Positions 45,854 through 53,443 of a stretch of DNA of 64,000 bases are shown piece after piece. The DNA comes from Martinezella tropici (GTDB taxonomy: Bacteria; Pseudomonadota; Alphaproteobacteria; Rhizobiales; Rhizobiaceae). Within the stretch, counting starts at the first letter, position 1; each line of letters opens with the position of its first letter. The notes beneath the pieces are model-generated. The model did no database searches. It saw only the letters and a program-made list of their open reading frames with translations, and was not told the DNA's origin. The stretch spans positions 1 through 64,000 of the forward strand of contig NZ_VNIP01000011.1 in NCBI RefSeq assembly GCF_008370325.1, given 5' to 3'. A program made the translations under genes and the position numbers.

Positions 45854-46167
45854 CAATGTATGCCCGCCTGCGCAGCCGGCCCGGACAAAGGGTCGAGGTT
45901 GTCTCACATCATTACACTCTTCTATCGGGAATCACGATCGATTCGCCGCATATTCGCGATTTGCGCGAGCTGGTTCATCAGCAACGGCTTGACATCAGCA
46001 ACATTTCTTGTCTGAACATGCCGCGCGTCAAGGGGACTGTTCCGGAGGGTTTGACCGATCTCATGAAAGCCGACCCGTCACCTGTATTTGGCCGAGCCGT
46101 GGCTTTCTATGTTGCGCATCCGGATCGATTCGCCTGCCTCATGCTCCAGGATTTAGTTTATGCTTGA
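45850..46167 (+). CDS. Hypothetical protein overlapping both neighbours
   Basis: A 105-residue frame with no recognised domain. It starts with GTG at 45850 overlapping the DUF983 stop (GTGA); an ATG two codons later is possible. It ends inside the MFS gene start (8-nt overlap), so it has operon-like overlaps on both sides. The sequence has RSRPGQRVEVVSHHYTLLSG at its start and VAHPDRFACLMLQDLVYA at its end. Codon use looks less biased than in the neighbours. Many relatives of this locus carry a NUDIX-like gene here; I do not see a NUDIX box. Confidence 0.45.
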   Translation: MTMYARLRSRPGQRVEVVSHHYTLLSGITIDSPHIRDLRELVHQQRLDISNISCLNMPRVKGTVPEGLTDLMKADPSPVFGRAVAFYVAHPDRFACLMLQDLVYA

Positions 46168-47344
46168 ACCGACGAACGACAAGGCCGGCCATGTCGAAGA
46201 AATTCACTGGCCTTCGCTCGTCGCAGCCATTGCCTCCGTGTCCGCCGTCGGCATCGCCATCGGGCTAGGCCTGCCGCTTCTCAGCATTATTCTCGAAAAG
46301 CGCGGCATTCCTTCGAGCCTGATCGGCCTCAACACGGCGATGATGGGGATAGCCTCGATGCTGGCCGCGGTCATCACGACCAAGCTCGCGCATCGCTTCG
46401 GCGTCGTGCAAACGATGATCTGGGCGGTCTTTCTCTCGGCGTTAAGCTCACTCGGCTTCTATTATGCCGAGAACCTGCTTTTATGGTTCCCGCTGCGCAT
46501 CGTTTTCCATGGTGCGACCACGACCCTTTTCATCCTGTCGGAATTCTGGATCAACGCGGCCTCGCCGCCTTCCAAACGCGGCTTCGTGCTCGGCCTTTAT
46601 TCCACGGTGTTCTCGCTCGGCTTTGCGGCCGGTCCGCTGCTTTTCTCCGTGGTCGGCAGCGAGGGCTTGCTGCCCTTCATCGTCGGCGCCTGCATCATCC
46701 TGGCCGCCGCCATTCCGATCTTCATTGCGCGCAATGAGAGCCCGATCGTCGACGAGAAACCCGAACTGCATTTCGTCCGGTACATCTTTCTGGTGCCGAC
46801 GGCGACGGCGGCGGTCTTCGTGTTCGGCGCGGTAACCGTCGGCGGCGGCTCGCTGTTCACCAGCTATGCGACGCGCCTCGGCTTCAACGAATCGCAGGCC
46901 GCATTGCTGCTGACGGTCATGGGCGTGGGCAATTTCGTCTTCCAAATCCCGCTGGGGCTGCTTGCCGACCGCATGCGCGACAAACGGCCGCTATTGTCGA
47001 TCATGGCTACGATCGGCTTTGTCGGCGCGCTTCTGCTGCCATCGCTCTCATCGAACTGGATCATTCTCGCCGTCATTCTGCTCTTCTGGGGCGGCTGCGT
47101 TTCGGGCATGTATACGGTGGGGCTCAGCCATCTGGGCACACGGCTGACTGGCGCCGATCTGGTGGCTGCCAATGCCGCCTTCGTCTTCTGCTATGCCATC
47201 GGCATGGTTCTCGGGCCGCCGACGATCGGCACGGCGATGGATTTGGTCAACCCAAGCGGCTTTGCCTGGGCTGTGGCCTTTTTCTTCGGCCTTTATGTCC
47301 TGCTTTCGGGGATACGACTGCTTTTCATGGGCAACAGAGGTTGA
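46160..47344 (+). CDS. Major facilitator superfamily transporter
   Basis: A 394-residue MFS protein with about twelve hydrophobic segments. The segment between spans 2 and 3 is KLAHRFGVVQTM, and the equivalent in the C-terminal half is LADRMRDKRPLLS, which matches the MFS GxLaDrxGrk loop. The N-terminal region includes AIGLGLPLLSIILEKRGIP. The substrate is unknown; the layout is close to the YfcJ/YhhS-type sugar or drug efflux group, which is only a guess. It precedes rpmG in the same direction with a 96-nt gap. Confidence 0.88.
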   Translation: MLEPTNDKAGHVEEIHWPSLVAAIASVSAVGIAIGLGLPLLSIILEKRGIPSSLIGLNTAMMGIASMLAAVITTKLAHRFGVVQTMIWAVFLSALSSLGFYYAENLLLWFPLRIVFHGATTTLFILSEFWINAASPPSKRGFVLGLYSTVFSLGFAAGPLLFSVVGSEGLLPFIVGACIILAAAIPIFIARNESPIVDEKPELHFVRYIFLVPTATAAVFVFGAVTVGGGSLFTSYATRLGFNESQAALLLTVMGVGNFVFQIPLGLLADRMRDKRPLLSIMATIGFVGALLLPSLSSNWIILAVILLFWGGCVSGMYTVGLSHLGTRLTGADLVAANAAFVFCYAIGMVLGPPTIGTAMDLVNPSGFAWAVAFFFGLYVLLSGIRLLFMGNRG

Positions 47345-47440
47345 CTTTTCGGGCGCGATTTGTATTTTCGCGCCAGAATTCGCCGTGGACCTCCGCACTG
47401 GCCGTCCACGGCGTTCATTTTTATTAAAGGCAGGACGACT

Positions 47441-47608
47441 ATGGCCAAGGCTACCACCATCAAGATCAAGCTGCTGTCGACGGCCGACACTGGTTTCTTC
47501 TACGTCACGACGAAGAACAGCCGTACGATGACGGACAAGATGACGAAGACGAAGTACGACCCGGTTGCGAAGAAGCACGTCGAGTTCAAGGAAACGAAGA
47601 TCAAGTAA
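47441..47608 (+). CDS. rpmG: 50S ribosomal protein L33
   Basis: L33, 55 residues, located near the E site of the large subunit. The sequence is complete: MAKATTIKIKLLSTADTGFF then YVTTKNSRTMTDKMTKTKYD and VAKKHVEFKETKIK. The zinc-binding cysteines found in C+ paralogues are absent, so this is the zinc-independent C- form. It follows AGGCAGGACGACT. Two terminators lie downstream (47631 and 47745). Confidence 0.96.
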   Translation: MAKATTIKIKLLSTADTGFFYVTTKNSRTMTDKMTKTKYDPVAKKHVEFKETKIK

Positions 47609-47630
47609 GTTTCCTAAACCTCAGGTTACA

Positions 47631-47663
47631 AAAAGGCGCAACCTACGGGTTTGCGCTTTTTTT
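47631..47663 (+). terminator. Rho-independent terminator of rpmG
   Basis: AAAAGGCGCAA pairs with TTGCGCTTTT (one bulged G), 9-nt loop, and is followed by a long T-run (T7 then GT5). It begins 23 nt after the rpmG stop. Confidence 0.85.
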
Positions 47664-47744
47664 GTTTTTGCTGAGGATTTCCAGGGCAAAGTCCAATTTT
47701 GCGACATCACCCGGGCTGAAAAGCTGACTGCCCTGACGAAGAAG

Positions 47745-47783
47745 AAAAAACGCCGCCTTCGATGAACGAAGAGCGGCGTTTTT
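47745..47783. terminator. Strong bidirectional terminator hairpin
   Basis: AAAAAACGCCGC-CTTCG-ATGAA-CGAAG-A-GCGGCGTTTTT: a long near-perfect stem flanked by A6 and T5, active on either strand by structure. On the plus strand nothing but the rpmG terminator precedes it; on the minus strand it would end a short transcript from the structured segment at 47785-47930. Confidence 0.8.
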
Positions 47784-47932
47784 AAATTGGGGGCCGGCTA
47801 GCCTGCAAAACGGCACGAGGAACCGTTATCTTTCTGCCTGCCAGCCGACCGACCCCACGACCCAGGAGATGCGGCGGACCTGAGCATCATGGGGTATCTT
47901 CGAAACCCTTGCGGGCTGTTTGTATATGAGAC
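47745..47932 (-). ncRNA. Candidate structured RNA ending at the 47745 terminator
   Basis: Minus-strand segment of up to about 185 nt that could be an RNA gene. It contains a strong stem GGTCGGCTGGC with GCTAGCCGGCC (two G-U pairs). That stem encloses a smaller hairpin AACGG/CCGTT, and the segment ends with a Rho-independent terminator. Upstream DNA is AT-rich and has a -10-like CATATA near 47926-47931. GC content here is markedly above that of the flanking gap. I do not recognise a family: SRP, 6S and tmRNA consensus elements are absent. The plus strand could equally encode the fold. Confidence 0.35.
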
Positions 47933-48420
47933 TAAATTCGCGCGAAATCGAAAGGAAATCAACAAATTCTTAATGATAAAAATGCTTGTCTTCTCGAATG
48001 GTTAAAATTCATGACTTCGACAAAAAAGAATGCCCGATAGTTTTAATAAACCAAGGTCAAGAAGGCCTAAAGAATAAAGATCTAATTCCTATGGCGAAGG
48101 AAAATTTGAAATATATATACTCAAGCATAATTTAATATATAAATTACTTTCAGTTAAGCCTTCGCTTTGCAACTTGCATATAATGAGAATTTATCAAATA
48201 ATTCTCAACTATCAAACAAAATAGCGATCAAATTTTAAGTTTAACCCAAATGCGCATGTATTCATGCAGACTTCGGAAAAGAGTACGCGCCTTTTCCTGC
48301 GGCAATACAAGAGCGGCGCATCCTGGAGGAACAGAGAACAATTTTTTATGACCCTTGTTCAAAACTTGAAAAATACCCTCAATATAGAGAGGTGGCCTCC
48401 ACTTTAATGGTCTGTTTCCG
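47933..48420. other. AT-rich intergenic gap without recognised gene
   Basis: About 490 bases that are strikingly AT-rich compared with the rest of the window, especially 47990-48240. The only frame of note (48228-48479, minus) runs into pleD in another frame and has no recognisable content. I see no tRNA, repeat or mobile element. Low GC may mark a remnant of transfer or a protein-bound region. Confidence 0.45.
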
Positions 48421-49794
48421 TCAAGCAGCCGAGGCGACGACCCTGTTGCGGCCCGCCCTTTTGGCTTCATAAAGCGCAAGATCCGCCTGCTTCATCAATT
48501 GCTCCGGCGCTTCGATTGTGTCCAAACGAGACGAAATACCGAAGGATGCGGTAATGTTAATCGCGACGCCGCCATCCCGCAGCTTCACCGGCATATTTTC
48601 TACCGCAGCGCGCAGGCGCTCGGCGACCGCAGCCGCGATATCAGCCGTTGTATCCGGCATCACGACAACGAATTCCTCGCCGCCGTAACGGCAGGCCAGA
48701 TCGGCACCGCGCACCGTTGAGCGGATGCGAGCGGCGAACTCCTTCAACACCTCATCGCCAGCATCGTGACCATAGGTGTCATTGACGGTCTTGAAACGAT
48801 CTATGTCGGTGATCAGGACGGAAAGCGGCCGTCCCCGCGCCAGGGAGCGATCGAAAAGCACCTTGAGGTGATTGTCCAGGTATCGCCTGTTGTGCAAGCC
48901 AGTGAGCGCGTCGGTGACGGCAAGCTCGATGGTCTGCTGCACGCTGGCACGCAGCCGGTCGTTATACCGCTTGCGCCGTATCTGAGTGAGACAGCGGGCG
49001 ACGAGCTCGTTCGGATCGATCGGACGGACGATATAGTCGTTGACGCCGAGGTCGAGCGCACGGACGATCATCTCGTCGGCGCCCTGTTCCGTCACCAGCA
49101 GCACGGGCAGGAAGCGCGTACGCTCCAGCGAGCGAAGCTGTGAGCAAAGCCGCAGCGGATCGTAGCCTTCGAAATTCGAATTCACGATGACGAGCTCGAA
49201 AGGCCGTTCGGCGGCCTCGAATAAGGCGGCCTGCGGGTCGGACATCGCGACAACCTGGGCGATCGGCTTGAGCGTACGGATGATACGCTCCTGCGAATTG
49301 GCGCGGCCATCGACCAGAAGCACCTGTCCGGCTTCGTCGGCGCGGCCATCACCGGCGCGAAGCAGATCCTCGATGCCGATATTGCGCGCGGTCTCGCTGC
49401 GCATGTTCAATTCGTCGCTCAGCGTCTTCAAGCGAAGAAGGCTCTTGACGCGGGAGATCAGCTGCAGGTCGTTGACCGGCTTTGTCAGGAAGTCGTCGGC
49501 GCCTGCCTTCAAACCGCGCACACGGTCGGCCGGCTGGTCGAGCGCGGTGACCATGATAACGGGGATATGCGCCGTACGCGGATCCGACTTCAGGCGCTCG
49601 CATACTTCAAATCCGTCCATACCGGGCATCATGATATCGAGAAGGATGAGATCGACCTGGGCATTCGCACAAATGGCGAGCGCCTTCAAACCATCTTCCG
49701 CCGTGAGCACTTCGAAATATTCGGCAAGCAGACGCGCTTCCAGAAGCTTTACGTTGGCGGGGATATCGTCGACTACCAGGATGCGCGCTGTCAT
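48421..49794 (-). CDS. pleD: PleD response regulator / diguanylate cyclase
   Basis: Cell-cycle response regulator that makes cyclic di-GMP. Start ATG 49794 (MTARILVVDDIPANVKLLEA) gives 457 residues; a longer frame upstream is not supported. Domain order: receiver 1 (phospho-acceptor Asp in DLILLDIMMPGMDG, near 53), receiver-like 2 without the acceptor context (ELVIVNSNFEGYDPL), then GGDEF. The active site is CRYGGEEFVVV, and the inhibitory I-site RxxD (RGAD) lies five residues before it, so feedback inhibition by c-di-GMP is expected. Partner divK is upstream, 16 nt away, on the same strand, as in Caulobacter and Sinorhizobium. Confidence 0.96.
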   Translation of the reverse strand: MTARILVVDDIPANVKLLEARLLAEYFEVLTAEDGLKALAICANAQVDLILLDIMMPGMDGFEVCERLKSDPRTAHIPVIMVTALDQPADRVRGLKAGADDFLTKPVNDLQLISRVKSLLRLKTLSDELNMRSETARNIGIEDLLRAGDGRADEAGQVLLVDGRANSQERIIRTLKPIAQVVAMSDPQAALFEAAERPFELVIVNSNFEGYDPLRLCSQLRSLERTRFLPVLLVTEQGADEMIVRALDLGVNDYIVRPIDPNELVARCLTQIRRKRYNDRLRASVQQTIELAVTDALTGLHNRRYLDNHLKVLFDRSLARGRPLSVLITDIDRFKTVNDTYGHDAGDEVLKEFAARIRSTVRGADLACRYGGEEFVVVMPDTTADIAAAVAERLRAAVENMPVKLRDGGVAINITASFGISSRLDTIEAPEQLMKQADLALYEAKRAGRNRVVASAA

Positions 49795-49810
49795 CAGTTC
49801 TTCCCCATCA

Positions 49811-50182
49811 TCAGGCGTCGCCCAGATAGGTCTTAATGGTCTCAATGAATTTCGGCACCGAAATTGGCTTCGAGACATAGGCTTCGCATCCGCCCTGGCG
49901 AATACGCTCCTCGTCGCCCTTCATGGCGAAGGCCGTAACAGCAATTACGGGGATGACGTGGAGATCGTCGTCTTCCTTCAGCCATTTGGTGACTTCGAGA
50001 CCTGAAACCTCCGGAAGCTGGATATCCATGAGAATCAGGTCCGGACGATGCTTGCGAGCGAGATCGAGCGCTTCCATGCCGTTACGGGTCTGGATCGTCG
50101 TATAGCCGGAAGCCTCGATCAGATCGCGAAAGAGCTTCATATTGAGCTCATTGTCTTCTACAATCATTACCTGCTTAGGCAT
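49811..50182 (-). CDS. divK: Single-domain response regulator DivK
   Basis: Essential cell-polarity regulator in alphaproteobacteria, phosphorylated by the PleC/DivJ kinases and linked to CtrA control. The 123-residue receiver starts at ATG 50182 (MPKQVMIVEDNELNMKLFRD). The acceptor Asp is in DLILMDIQLPEVSG, the Thr/Ala switch in VIAVTAFAM, and the conserved Lys in YVSKPISV. No output domain is present. The gene is directly upstream of pleD. Confidence 0.96.
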   Translation of the reverse strand: MPKQVMIVEDNELNMKLFRDLIEASGYTTIQTRNGMEALDLARKHRPDLILMDIQLPEVSGLEVTKWLKEDDDLHVIPVIAVTAFAMKGDEERIRQGGCEAYVSKPISVPKFIETIKTYLGDA

Positions 50183-50313
50183 GGAAAGCTGTCCCTGCAT
50201 CCGGTATTGCATCCATTCTCTCGGAATATAGGGTCGCGAGGAACCGATTCCACAAATACTTGAATCGCATACTACCGGGATTTGGTTGAAAAATAGGTAA
50301 CTCACCCGTCAAA

Positions 50314-50622
50314 ATGCAAAGTAACTTCAAGAACCCGAAGAAGAATGCGGCCGACCCGCAAGAGACTGCGATTGCCGTACTCGGCTGGCTAGCCAACGAA
50401 CCGGATATGTTCGGCCGTTTCCTGTCGCTGACCGGCGTGGAGCCGGCACAGGTGCGCAATGCGATCAACGAGCCCGCCTTTCTTGCCGGCATGCTCGACT
50501 TCCTGATGAACCACGAACCGACATTGCTGGCCTTTTGCGAGGCGAGCGGCACTGCACCGGAGGTTGTCGCCGCCGCGTCGGCGCATTTTTCGCCACCTGG
50601 CCTTGCCTCTGGAGAATATTGA
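50314..50622 (+). CDS. DUF3572 domain-containing protein
   Basis: A 102-residue helical protein of the DUF3572 family, unknown function, found mainly in rhizobia and relatives. It has AIAVLGWLANEPDMFGRFLS, GVEPAQVRNAINEP and MLDFLMNHEPTLLAFCE. It is divergent from divK, and the HAD-like gene starts 2 nt after its stop, suggesting co-transcription. Confidence 0.88.
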   Translation: MQSNFKNPKKNAADPQETAIAVLGWLANEPDMFGRFLSLTGVEPAQVRNAINEPAFLAGMLDFLMNHEPTLLAFCEASGTAPEVVAAASAHFSPPGLASGEY

Positions 50623-50624
50623 CC

Positions 50625-51272
50625 ATGGATGCCCCGCTCGAACTCGACGTATCGCATATCCGGCTGCGGGAGCGGCCGCTGATCGTCTGCGATGTCGACG
50701 ACGTCGTCTTGCATTTCTTTGCCCCTTTCCTGACCTTCATCGACAGCGAAGGCTATGAATTCCTGCCGCGCTCTTTCCGCCTGACAGGCAACATCGTTTC
50801 CAAAGACAATGGCTCCGCCTTGGAAGAAAAGGATGTTCACCGGCTGATCGAAGTCTTCTTCGAGGTGCAGGAACAATGGCAGACCCCTTTCGAGCGCGTC
50901 GTCGATACGCTCGGCGAATTCTCGAAAGACGCCGATATCGTCTTCCTCACGGCCATGCCGCCACAGTTCTGGGCTCAGAGGCGCCGCCTGCTCGACAGGC
51001 TCGAACTTGCCTATCCCCTGCTGGCATCGCTGCAGCCGAAGGGGCCGATCGTGCGATCCCTGCATCGACAGCGCGCAATGCCCGTCGCCTTCGTCGACGA
51101 CATGGCCCATAATCTGCATTCGGTCAGCGACCATGTTCCGGAATGCCTCCTGATCAACCTCAAACCGGATTCCGTCGTCCATCGCATGGCGCCAGCCGTC
51201 GCGGCAGGGATCCCCGAAGCAAACGAATGGAGCCAGGCAGCGCCACTGATCCAGGCCCATATCGTGCGCTGA
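50625..51272 (+). CDS. HAD-like hydrolase family protein, unknown function
   Basis: A 215-residue protein with features of the haloacid dehalogenase superfamily. The N-terminal LIVCDVDDVVLHFFAPF carries DxD (motif I). Motif II may be VFLTAMPP with the Thr, and motif III/IV may be AFVDDMAHNLHSV. The spacing fits a small HAD phosphatase-like fold. Start ATG 50625 (MDAPLELDVSHIRLRERPL) has GGAGAA upstream. The substrate is unknown. It immediately follows the DUF3572 gene. Confidence 0.7.
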   Translation: MDAPLELDVSHIRLRERPLIVCDVDDVVLHFFAPFLTFIDSEGYEFLPRSFRLTGNIVSKDNGSALEEKDVHRLIEVFFEVQEQWQTPFERVVDTLGEFSKDADIVFLTAMPPQFWAQRRRLLDRLELAYPLLASLQPKGPIVRSLHRQRAMPVAFVDDMAHNLHSVSDHVPECLLINLKPDSVVHRMAPAVAAGIPEANEWSQAAPLIQAHIVR

Positions 51273-51302
51273 AGCCCTCCGACCCGATATCAGAGCCCGG
51301 TA

Positions 51303-51881
51303 TCATAGAATGAGGCGCATCAGTGGCCTGCCATCCTTGCGCTTCGCCACCTCCGAAAATCCGGCCGCCTCGAATATGCGTTGCGAGCCCACATAAAGGC
51401 CGACGGATTTCGATTGCTTGGTACGCTCGATCGGACAGCCCTCCAGCAGCCGCGCACCGGACGCCTTGGCGAAGTCGATTGCCTCCGAAAGCATGCGATG
51501 GCTGTATCCCTTGCCGCGATCGCGCGCATTCATGAAGAAGCAGCTGACAGCCCAGATCGAGCTATCCTCCGCATCCGCCGGGTCGAGCGGGCGCGATACG
51601 GTTTTGGGCGAATTCCATTGCGGCAGCTCGGCGCGCGGACCCACCTGCACCCAGGCAATCGGCTGTGCGTCGATATAGCCAAGGAGACCGGGTGGCGGCC
51701 CAGCCGCGATACGCGCCCGTATGAACCGCTTCTTGGCCGCCGCGTCCATCGTCTTGCGTTGTGACGTGGGCACACGGAAATAGGTGCACCAGCAGCCATA
51801 GCAGGCGCCGCTTGGCCCGAAAAGCGCTTCGAAATCGTCCCAGCGGTCGGGCGTTAATGGCTGCACGCTTAAATTCTGCAC
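51303..51881 (-). CDS. GNAT-family N-acetyltransferase
   Basis: A 192-residue GNAT-type protein. The N-terminal part has FEALFGPSGACYGCWCTYFR, a Cys-rich motif found in one GNAT subgroup. The acetyl-CoA region is SCFFMNARDRGKGYSHRMLS, and the C-terminal part is VGSQRIFEAAGFSEVAKRK. The substrate is unknown. It is divergent from dinB, and the SOS box at 51943 lies in the shared promoter region, 62 bp from this start, so an effect on this gene cannot be excluded. Confidence 0.85.
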   Translation of the reverse strand: MQNLSVQPLTPDRWDDFEALFGPSGACYGCWCTYFRVPTSQRKTMDAAAKKRFIRARIAAGPPPGLLGYIDAQPIAWVQVGPRAELPQWNSPKTVSRPLDPADAEDSSIWAVSCFFMNARDRGKGYSHRMLSEAIDFAKASGARLLEGCPIERTKQSKSVGLYVGSQRIFEAAGFSEVAKRKDGRPLMRLIL

Positions 51882-51907
51882 TCCCTGCTCCCCGACAGTT
51901 TTCCGGC

Positions 51908-51936
51908 TTGAGACTCACGAGCTTAAAACATAAAGT
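51908..51936 (+). promoter_or_regulatory. Putative dinB promoter
   Basis: TTGAGA (51908-51913), 17-nt spacer, TAAAGT (51931-51936). The start of transcription would fall at about 51943, directly at the SOS box, so LexA bound there would block initiation. No clear ribosome binding site precedes the dinB ATG. Confidence 0.5.
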
Positions 51937-51942
51937 AGCGAT

Positions 51943-51957
51943 GTTCAATTTTTGTTC
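51943..51957 (+). promoter_or_regulatory. SOS (LexA) box of dinB
   Basis: GTTCAATTTTTGTTC, an exact match to the alphaproteobacterial LexA motif GTTC-N7-GTTC. It ends 7 nt before the dinB ATG and overlaps the predicted start of transcription. Two nearly identical boxes occur at 59780 and 60499. Confidence 0.85.
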
Positions 51958-51964
51958 TCGTTCA

Positions 51965-53254
51965 ATGACCAATGCGCCCGACAAGATCTCAGGTTTCTGT
52001 CGCGATTGCTTGAGCGAGCAATCGACCGCACGGACGCGCTGTCGTAGCTGCGGCAGCCCTCGCCTCGTCTATCACCACGAACTCTATGGACTGACGCTGG
52101 CGCATATCGACTGCGACGCCTTTTATGCCTCAGTCGAGAAACGCGACAATCCTGAGCTGGCCGACAAGCCTGTCATCATCGGCGGCGGCAAACGCGGCGT
52201 CGTCTCCACCGCCTGCTATATCGCCCGCATCCATGGGGTGCGCTCCGCCATGCCGATGTTCAAGGCGCTGGAAGCCTGTCCGAACGCCGTCGTCATCCGC
52301 CCGAACATGGAAAAATACGTCCGGGTCGGCCGCGAGATTCGAGGCATGATGCAGGAGCTGACGCCCTTGGTGCAGCCGCTTTCGATCGACGAGGCCTTCC
52401 TTGAGCTCGACGGCACGCAGCGGCTTCATCACGATCCGCCGGCCCGGATTCTCGCTAAGTTTGCCCGACGGGTCGAACAGGAAATCGGCATCACCATCTC
52501 GGTCGGCCTTTCCTATTGCAAGTTCCTCGCCAAGGTCGCCTCCGACCTGCAGAAGCCGCGTGGCTTCTCCGTCATCGGGCGCGAAGAGGCGCTCTCCTTT
52601 CTGGAGCCACGCCCCGTCACCACGATCTGGGGCGTCGGCAAGGCCTTTGCGGCAACGCTCGAGAGCGATGGCATTCGCACGATCGGCCAATTGCAGTCCA
52701 TGGAGGAAGGCGACCTCATGCGTCGCTACGGCGTCATCGGGCAGCGGCTTTTTCGTCTCGCCCGCGGCATCGACGACCGCACGGTGCATCCGAACGAGGC
52801 AGCAAAGAGCGTGTCTTCCGAAACGACTTTCTTCGACGACATTTCACGCCATGACGATCTTGTGCCGATCCTGCGCGATCTCTCGGAGAAGGTTTCGCGG
52901 CGCCTGAAGCGCAGCGGCATTGCCGGGCAGACCGTGGTGCTGAAGCTAAAGACCGCCGATTTCAAGACGCGCACGCGCAACCGCAGACTGGAAGATCCGA
53001 CCCAGCTTGCCGACCGGATCTTCCGCACCGGCCTGCGCCTGCTCGAACACGAGACCGACGGCACGAAATTCCGCCTCATCGGCATTGGCGTTACCGATCT
53101 CGGCGACGCTGGGCGCGCAGACCCGCCTGATCTTATCGACATACAGGCAACGCGCCGCGCCGCCGCGGAAGCTGCCATGGACAAGCTCAAAGAAAAATTC
53201 GGCAACAAGACGGTCGAGACCGGTTATACATTCGGCGATAAACGCCATAAATAA
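51965..53254 (+). CDS. dinB: DNA polymerase IV (Y family)
   Basis: Error-prone translesion polymerase of 429 residues. Start ATG 51965 (MTNAPDKISGFCRDCLSEQS). A short N-terminal extension carries two CxxC pairs, CRDC and CRSC, which resembles a zinc ribbon; E. coli DinB lacks it. The catalytic palm motifs are AHIDCDAFYASVEKRDNPEL and PLSIDEAFLELDGT. The helix-hairpin-helix region is VTTIWGVGKAFAATLE, and the little-finger domain follows. The C-terminal sequence VETGYTFGDKRHK may include the beta-clamp contact. An SOS box just upstream indicates LexA control. Confidence 0.94.
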   Translation: MTNAPDKISGFCRDCLSEQSTARTRCRSCGSPRLVYHHELYGLTLAHIDCDAFYASVEKRDNPELADKPVIIGGGKRGVVSTACYIARIHGVRSAMPMFKALEACPNAVVIRPNMEKYVRVGREIRGMMQELTPLVQPLSIDEAFLELDGTQRLHHDPPARILAKFARRVEQEIGITISVGLSYCKFLAKVASDLQKPRGFSVIGREEALSFLEPRPVTTIWGVGKAFAATLESDGIRTIGQLQSMEEGDLMRRYGVIGQRLFRLARGIDDRTVHPNEAAKSVSSETTFFDDISRHDDLVPILRDLSEKVSRRLKRSGIAGQTVVLKLKTADFKTRTRNRRLEDPTQLADRIFRTGLRLLEHETDGTKFRLIGIGVTDLGDAGRADPPDLIDIQATRRAAAEAAMDKLKEKFGNKTVETGYTFGDKRHK

Positions 53255-53443
53255 CAATGGCTTAAAATAAAGTCATCGGACAGAGATATGTAAGAACGCC
53301 GCGAAAATCGCATCCCGCCCATGATTCTTTGTGACGGAAAGCTCGGATTCAAACTTTTTTGGTAAATTTCCATTAGGACTTGGATTCTGTGACTTCCGAA
53401 CGGCGCGGATCCGCCGTCGACTGTGTTTTGCGTACGGGTTCCT

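Noticed and set aside
47785..47930. 6S RNA, SRP RNA or tmRNA as identity of the structured segment
   Set aside because: Searched by eye for the SRP GGAAGGAAGCAGCC core, the 6S central bubble context and tmRNA acceptor/T-arm sequence; none found.
48228..48479. 83-codon frame at the 3' end of pleD
   Set aside because: Runs into pleD in another frame; no ribosome site or domain.
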